A stretch of DNA of 8,990 nucleotides, taken from DASWRT01 sp036403035. GTDB lineage: Bacteria; Pseudomonadota; Alphaproteobacteria; ATCC43930; CGMCC-115725. The stretch's first letter is position 1, and each line of letters starts with the position of its first letter. The DNA is taken from NCBI GenBank assembly GCA_036403035.1, contig DASWRT010000049.1:1-8990 (forward strand). The letters are read 5' to 3'. Position numbers and translations under genes: made by a program. Of the stretch, positions 6,101 to 8,990 are shown in pieces. Below the pieces are notes generated by a model. That model was not told where the DNA came from and made no database searches. It saw only the letters and a program-made list of their open reading frames with translations.

Positions 6101-6556
6101 ATGATCTTCCTGCTTGCGCTCCATGTCGCCGCCGCCGTCGTCTGGGTCGGCGGCATGTTCTTCGCCTATGCCGTGCTGCGCCCGGCCGCCGGTCCGCTCG
6201 ACGCGCCGGCGAGGCTGGGGCTGTGGCGCCGCGTGTTCGGCCGCTTCTTCCCGTGCGTGCTGGTGAGCATCGCGGCGCTCCTCGTCTCCGGCTACGGGAT
6301 GGTGTTCGGCTATATGGGCGGCTTCAAGGGCGCCGGCGTGCACGTGCACGTGATGCAGACCACCGGCATCGTAATGATGCTGGCGTTCTTCCACCTGTAT
6401 TTCGCGCCGTGGCGCCGCTTTCGCGTGGCGGTCGAGAAGGGCGATCTCGCGGCGGCGGGCGCGAACCTCAACCAGATCCGGATGATCGTCGCGATCAATC
6501 TCGTCCTCGGGACGATAACGGTGCTCGTCGGATCGACCGGACGCTATTGGGGGTGA
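6101..6556 (+). CDS. CopD-like four-helix integral membrane protein (151 aa)
   Basis: A small inner-membrane protein with four hydrophobic segments at about 2-25, 50-70, 86-103 and 127-145. The opening (LHVAAAVVWVGGMFFAY) carries a His in the first helix and the WVGGMFF pattern typical of proteins annotated as CopD family, related to the copper-resistance D domain. Candidate metal or haem ligands are H8, H81, H83 (VHVHVMQ) and H98. The function of these short CopD-like proteins is not firmly established; copper transport or haem binding has been proposed for relatives. Its position divergent from the DUF2946-PCuAC-SCO genes supports a copper or oxidase-related role. The ribosome-binding site before the ATG is weak. 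Its stop codon overlaps the likely GTG start of the following transferase gene. Confidence 0.8.
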   Translation: MIFLLALHVAAAVVWVGGMFFAYAVLRPAAGPLDAPARLGLWRRVFGRFFPCVLVSIAALLVSGYGMVFGYMGGFKGAGVHVHVMQTTGIVMMLAFFHLYFAPWRRFRVAVEKGDLAAAGANLNQIRMIVAINLVLGTITVLVGSTGRYWG

Positions 6557-7266
6557 GAGTGGCTTCGACACAGAAGATCGTGATGTACGACCTTGCCGGC
6601 GCGGACCCGGACCGGCGCTTCAGCCCGTATTGCTGGCGTATCAAGCTCGCGCTCGCGCACAAGGGCCTGCCGGTCGAGACGATACCCTGGCGCTTCACCG
6701 ACAAGGCCGCGATCGCCTTCTCCGGACAGGAGAAGGTGCCGGTGATCGTCGACGGCGGATGCACGGTCCACGATTCGTGGAGGATCGCCGAGTACCTGGA
6801 AGATGCCTATCCCGACCGGCCGTCGCTGTTCGGCGGCGCGGCCGGGCGCGGGCTTGCCCGGTTCGTCAACGGCTGGACGGATTCGGTCGTCCATCCCGGC
6901 CTGTTCCGCCAAGTCGCCGCGGACATTGCCGATCACGTCGCCGAACAGGACATCGCCTACTTCCGGGAGAGCCGCGAAAGGTGGGTCGGCACGACGCTCG
7001 CGGCGTTCTGTGCCGACCGCGAGGACCGGCTGCCGGAGTTCCGGCGCAGCCTCGCGCCGCTACGCCAGACCCTCGCAGCACAGCCTTTCCTTGCCGGCGA
7101 GACGCCGTCCTATGCCGATTACGCGGTGTTCGGCAGCTTCCAGTGGGCGCGCTGCATCAGCCCGATCCGGCTGCTGGAACCGGACGACCCGGTCCATGCA
7201 TGGCGGGCCCGGCTGCTTGCCGCGTTCGACGGGTTTCCCGGGAAAGCGGTGGGGTACGAGCCGTAA
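6553..7266 (+). CDS. Glutathione S-transferase family protein, LigE/beta-etherase-like (237 aa)
   Basis: The N-terminal thioredoxin-like domain contains SPYCWRIKLALAHKG (about 24-38), VPVIVDGG with the expected cis-proline at P63, and HDSWRIAEYLEDAYPDRPSLF (about 73-93), where D74-S75 correspond to the usual Glu-Ser glutathione-binding pair. A helical C-terminal domain follows and ends in a LigE-like FDGFPGKAVGY region. The wording resembles the LigE/LigP group, which cleaves beta-aryl ether bonds with glutathione, but many relatives have other or unknown substrates, so I do not claim lignin ether cleavage. C27 near the domain start could replace the usual Ser/Tyr. The start is ambiguous: GTG at 6553 gives a GTGA overlap with the CopD-like stop and was chosen for coupling; GTG at 6559 is 2 codons downstream and equally open. 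Pairing with a CopD-like gene has no obvious metabolic reason. Confidence 0.87.
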   Translation: MRVASTQKIVMYDLAGADPDRRFSPYCWRIKLALAHKGLPVETIPWRFTDKAAIAFSGQEKVPVIVDGGCTVHDSWRIAEYLEDAYPDRPSLFGGAAGRGLARFVNGWTDSVVHPGLFRQVAADIADHVAEQDIAYFRESRERWVGTTLAAFCADREDRLPEFRRSLAPLRQTLAAQPFLAGETPSYADYAVFGSFQWARCISPIRLLEPDDPVHAWRARLLAAFDGFPGKAVGYEP

Positions 7267-7297
7267 GGGGCTGAGAAGTATCGAGAAGCACCCTTGG

Positions 7298-7404
7298 CGC
7301 AGAGAAGCGCGGAGGTTCGCAGAGCGATTGGCTGCGCGCCTACGGCATGCGAAAAATCGCACCTCCGCGGACCTCAGCGGTTCTCCGTGTCCTCCGCGGT
7401 GGAA
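7298..7404. repeat. Intergenic inverted array of ~10-bp degenerate repeats
   Basis: On the plus strand, three contiguous 10-nt units (7298-7327: CGCAGAGAAG, CGCGGAGGTT, CGCAGAGCGA) share a CGCRGAG core. On the minus strand, four more 10-nt units (7400-7361: ACCGCGGAGG, ACACGGAGAA, CCGCTGAGGT, CCGCGGAGGT) repeat the same theme in the opposite orientation. Between the arms is a short hairpin, GCGA-AAAA-TCGC (7349-7360). The whole is an imperfect palindrome whose arms are themselves arrays with one-helical-turn periodicity. The pattern resembles purine-rich CGCAGAGG/CGCGGAGA intergenic elements seen dispersed in various bacterial genomes. No reading frame is plausible across it. Its function is unknown. 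Confidence 0.6.
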
Positions 7405-7440
7405 ATCGTTTTCCCTGACGAGCCCTAAGTCGAAAGGACA

Positions 7441-7475
7441 CGCTCCCTCGCCGCGATGCGCGGGGCGAGGGAGCG
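7441..7475 (-). terminator. Strong hairpin terminator of the substrate-binding-protein gene
   Basis: A perfect 12-bp stem, CGCTCCCTCGCC (7441-7452) with its complement at 7464-7475, closes an 11-nt loop that can itself pair further (CCGCG/CGCGG) in an alternative fold. On the minus strand it begins 20 nt after the stop codon at 7495 and is followed by TGTCCTTTCG, a modest T-rich tail. It also lies about 175 nt after the transferase gene on the plus strand and could act in both directions. The position and stem strength support Rho-independent termination. Confidence 0.7.
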
Positions 7476-7494
7476 CCGTCGGGGATGCGCGCGG

Positions 7495-8718
7495 TTAGCT
7501 CTTGCCGGCCTTGACGAACGGACAGCCGCCCTGGTCCAGCGGCCGGAACGCTTCGTCGCCCGGCACCGTCGCCAGCTTGGTGTAGAGGTCCCACTCGCCC
7601 TTCGACTCCGAGGGCTTCTTGACCTGCATCAGGTACATGTCGTGGATCATGCGGCCGTCCTCGCGGATGTGGCCGTTCTTGGTGAAGAAGTCGTTGATCG
7701 GCGTCGCCTTCATCTTGGCCACCACCGCCTTCGCCTCGTCGGTGCCGGTCGCCTTGATCGCGTTCAGGTAATGGATAAGCGACGAGTAGACGCCGGCCTG
7801 ATACGACGTCGGCATCAGGCCGCGCTTCTCGTAGAACCGCTTGGACCAAGCGCGGGCTTCGTCGTCCTGATCCCAGTAGAAGCCTTCCGTGAGAAGCAGG
7901 CCCTGCGCCGCTTGCAGCCCGAGACTGTGGGTGTCGTCGATGTTGATGAGCAACGCGACGAGGTTCTGGTCACCCTGCGTCAGGCCGAACTCGGCGGCCT
8001 GCTTCACCGCGGTCTGCGTGTCGCCGCCGGCATTGGCGAGCCCGACTGCCTTGGCCTTCGACGCCTGCGCCTGGAGCAGGAAGGAGGAGAAGTCGGACGT
8101 GCCGAACGGCGCGCGCACCGCCCCGAGCACCTTGCCGCCGCTCTGCGTCACCACGTCGCTCGCGTCGCGCTCCAGGGCGTGGCCGAACGCATAGTCGGCG
8201 GTGATGAAGAACCACGTGTCGTTGCCGCGCTTCACGGCCGCCGAACCGGCGACGCGCGCCAGCGCAAAGGTGTCGTACGTCCAATGGATGCCGGTCGGCG
8301 AACAGGCCTTGCCCGTGAGGTCGGAAGAGCCGCCGCCGGAGATCAGGAACACGCGGTTCTTTTCCTTGGTAATCTGCTGCACCGCCAGCGCGACGGAAGA
8401 AGTCGGCACGTCGACGATGACGTCGACCTTCTCGTTGTCGATCCAGCTGCGCGCGATGTTCGCTCCGACATCCGGCTTGTTGAGGTGGTCGGCCGAAACC
8501 AGCTCGATCTTCTTGCCGAGCACGGAGCCGCCGAAATCGGCGACCGCCATCTCTGCCGCGACGACGGAGCCCTGACCGGTGCTGTCGGCGTAGATGCTGC
8601 TCATGTCCGAGAGCACGCCGATCTTGACGACGTCGTCGGATATCTGGGCATGCGCCGCCATAGCCGTCCCGGCGAGCAGGGCGCACGCCGCAACCGCTGA
8701 GCAAACAGAAGTCCTCAT
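7495..8718 (-). CDS. Branched-chain amino acid-type ABC transporter substrate-binding protein (407 aa)
   Basis: A periplasmic solute-binding protein of the LivJ/LivK (Peripla_BP_6, type I fold) family. It would capture a small organic solute and deliver it to a Liv-type permease/ATPase. Residues 1-24 are a Sec signal peptide (hydrophobic core VAACALLAGTAM, cleavage after AHA). The mature protein opens with VKIGVLSDMSSIYAD (31-45), the usual first strand and ligand loop. DVPTSSVALAVQ (103-114), SGGGSSDLTGKACSP (127-141), HWTYDT (145-150) and ADYAFGHALERD (174-185) are hallmark stretches of an alphaproteobacterial subgroup whose ligands are mostly unassigned. Length is normal. The ATG at 8718 follows GGGGAGGG by about 6 nt; the frame is open 18 codons further upstream, but that would put a charged stretch before the signal peptide. 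No permease or ATPase gene is in view, so it is an orphan here or its partners lie beyond the right edge. The ligand cannot be told from sequence. Confidence 0.92.
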   Translation of the reverse strand: MRTSVCSAVAACALLAGTAMAAHAQISDDVVKIGVLSDMSSIYADSTGQGSVVAAEMAVADFGGSVLGKKIELVSADHLNKPDVGANIARSWIDNEKVDVIVDVPTSSVALAVQQITKEKNRVFLISGGGSSDLTGKACSPTGIHWTYDTFALARVAGSAAVKRGNDTWFFITADYAFGHALERDASDVVTQSGGKVLGAVRAPFGTSDFSSFLLQAQASKAKAVGLANAGGDTQTAVKQAAEFGLTQGDQNLVALLINIDDTHSLGLQAAQGLLLTEGFYWDQDDEARAWSKRFYEKRGLMPTSYQAGVYSSLIHYLNAIKATGTDEAKAVVAKMKATPINDFFTKNGHIREDGRMIHDMYLMQVKKPSESKGEWDLYTKLATVPGDEAFRPLDQGGCPFVKAGKS

Positions 8719-8831
8719 TGTTCCCTCCCCGTTATTTCGGCGAGAGCGTATCGTGAACCTCCGCAAGAGCAATAGGACAAAACGCCGGGCGCCGCTGCCG
8801 CGCAGGAGCAGGACTGCTTATATGGTCGGCC

Positions 8832-8846
8832 TCGGTCGTTGACCGA
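8832..8846. promoter_or_regulatory. Palindrome TCGGTC-GTT-GACCGA upstream of the substrate-binding-protein gene
   Basis: Perfect 6-bp arms (8832-8837 and 8841-8846) flank a 3-bp centre, about 115 bp upstream of the start at 8718. The size suits a regulator binding site for this gene. I could not identify a convincing -35/-10 pair nearby, and no regulator gene is present. Function is inference. Confidence 0.3.
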
Positions 8847-8883
8847 CGCCGAGCGGGTTTCGCCCTGACGCCGCGCAGGCTCG

Positions 8884-8920
8884 ACCAACGGCCGATGAGG
8901 CAAGCTCAACGGCCGTTGGT
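8884..8920. repeat. Long hairpin with 11-bp perfect arms
   Basis: ACCAACGGCCG (8884-8894) pairs with CGGCCGTTGGT (8910-8920). After an A-A mismatch the stem continues with TGAG/CTCA (8896-8899 and 8905-8908) around a 5-nt loop. Neither side has a T run, so a simple terminator is not obvious, though it could end transcription of a gene beyond the right edge in either direction. It could also be an operator or a dispersed palindromic repeat. The 8719-8990 stretch around it holds no gene that I can support. Confidence 0.5.
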
Positions 8921-8955
8921 ATCATCCCTCGAACCGCGTCAGCGCGTTCCCTTGA

Positions 8956-8980
8956 AGACTGCGAAGGACGCGAAGCCCGG
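8956..8980 (+). repeat. Possible second copy of the 10-bp-period repeat, near the window edge
   Basis: TGCGAAGGAC followed by GCGAAGCCCG gives two adjacent 10-nt units with a GCGAAG core. This resembles the purine-rich CGCRGAG units at 7298-7327. The match is short and the window ends 10 nt later, so this may be chance in GC-rich DNA. Confidence 0.25.
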
Positions 8981-8990
8981 GCCGAGGAAA

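Noticed and set aside
6223..6552. N-terminal extension of the glutathione transferase frame through the CopD-like gene
   Set aside because: Arg-rich shadow of the CopD-like coding sequence; the transferase domain begins only after 6553.
8715..8909. 64-codon minus-strand frame upstream of the substrate-binding protein
   Set aside because: It overlaps the promoter region and the ribosome-binding site of the real gene; its composition is unremarkable and no start signal was seen.
1..8990. CRISPR arrays, tRNA or rRNA genes, transposase genes or integrase sites
   Set aside because: No regularly spaced identical repeats, no cloverleaf with TTCGAANNN in proper context, no rRNA-like sequence and no transposase or recombinase motifs were found. 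The 10-bp units at 7298-7404 are too short and contiguous for CRISPR.

Overview
The window is GC-rich DNA with strongly G/C-biased third codon positions. Its gene families fit an alphaproteobacterium, probably of the Hyphomicrobiales or Rhodospirillales type: a SoeA-type cytoplasmic molybdoenzyme, a PCuAC/SCO copper set, a DUF2946-like protein, a beta-etherase-like glutathione transferase and a Liv-type solute-binding protein. This placement is inference from gene content; the window has no rRNA or other phylogenetic marker. Because of the base composition, long spurious reading frames run opposite or out of phase with nearly every real gene.

Layout. (1) 1-2780, minus: soeA, the catalytic molybdopterin subunit of a quinone-linked sulfite dehydrogenase. 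It is nearly complete and runs off the left edge, where soeB and soeC would be expected. (2) 2781-3003: a divergent intergenic region with a locally AT-richer patch and several inverted repeats, followed on the plus strand by a small exported protein of unknown function (3004-3387). (3) 3421-5998, minus: a co-oriented set of a DUF2946-like small membrane protein, a periplasmic PCuAC copper chaperone, a SCO/SenC thioredoxin-fold copper chaperone that starts at a TTG overlapping the PCuAC stop, and a short-chain dehydrogenase lacking the usual catalytic tyrosine. (4) 6101-7266, plus: a CopD-like four-helix membrane protein translationally coupled to a LigE-like glutathione S-transferase. (5) 7267-7494: an intergenic region with an inverted array of 10-bp degenerate repeats and a strong hairpin terminator. 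(6) 7495-8718, minus: a periplasmic branched-chain-amino-acid-type ABC substrate-binding protein with no transporter genes in view. (7) 8719-8990: non-coding, with two inverted repeats and what may be the edge of a second copy of the 10-bp repeat element.

How the genes work together. PCuAC and SCO form the known periplasmic relay that delivers copper to the CuA centre of cytochrome c oxidase. The DUF2946-like protein (His/Cys metal motif) and the divergent CopD-like protein fit the same copper theme. SoeABC would feed electrons from sulfite into the quinone pool. A link between sulfite oxidation and the copper/oxidase genes is plausible only at the level of respiration and is not shown by the sequence. 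I see no convincing new multi-gene system. The most unusual items are the intergenic 10-bp-period repeat element, the palindrome-rich soeA divergent region with its uncharacterised exported protein, and the Phe-for-Tyr dehydrogenase.
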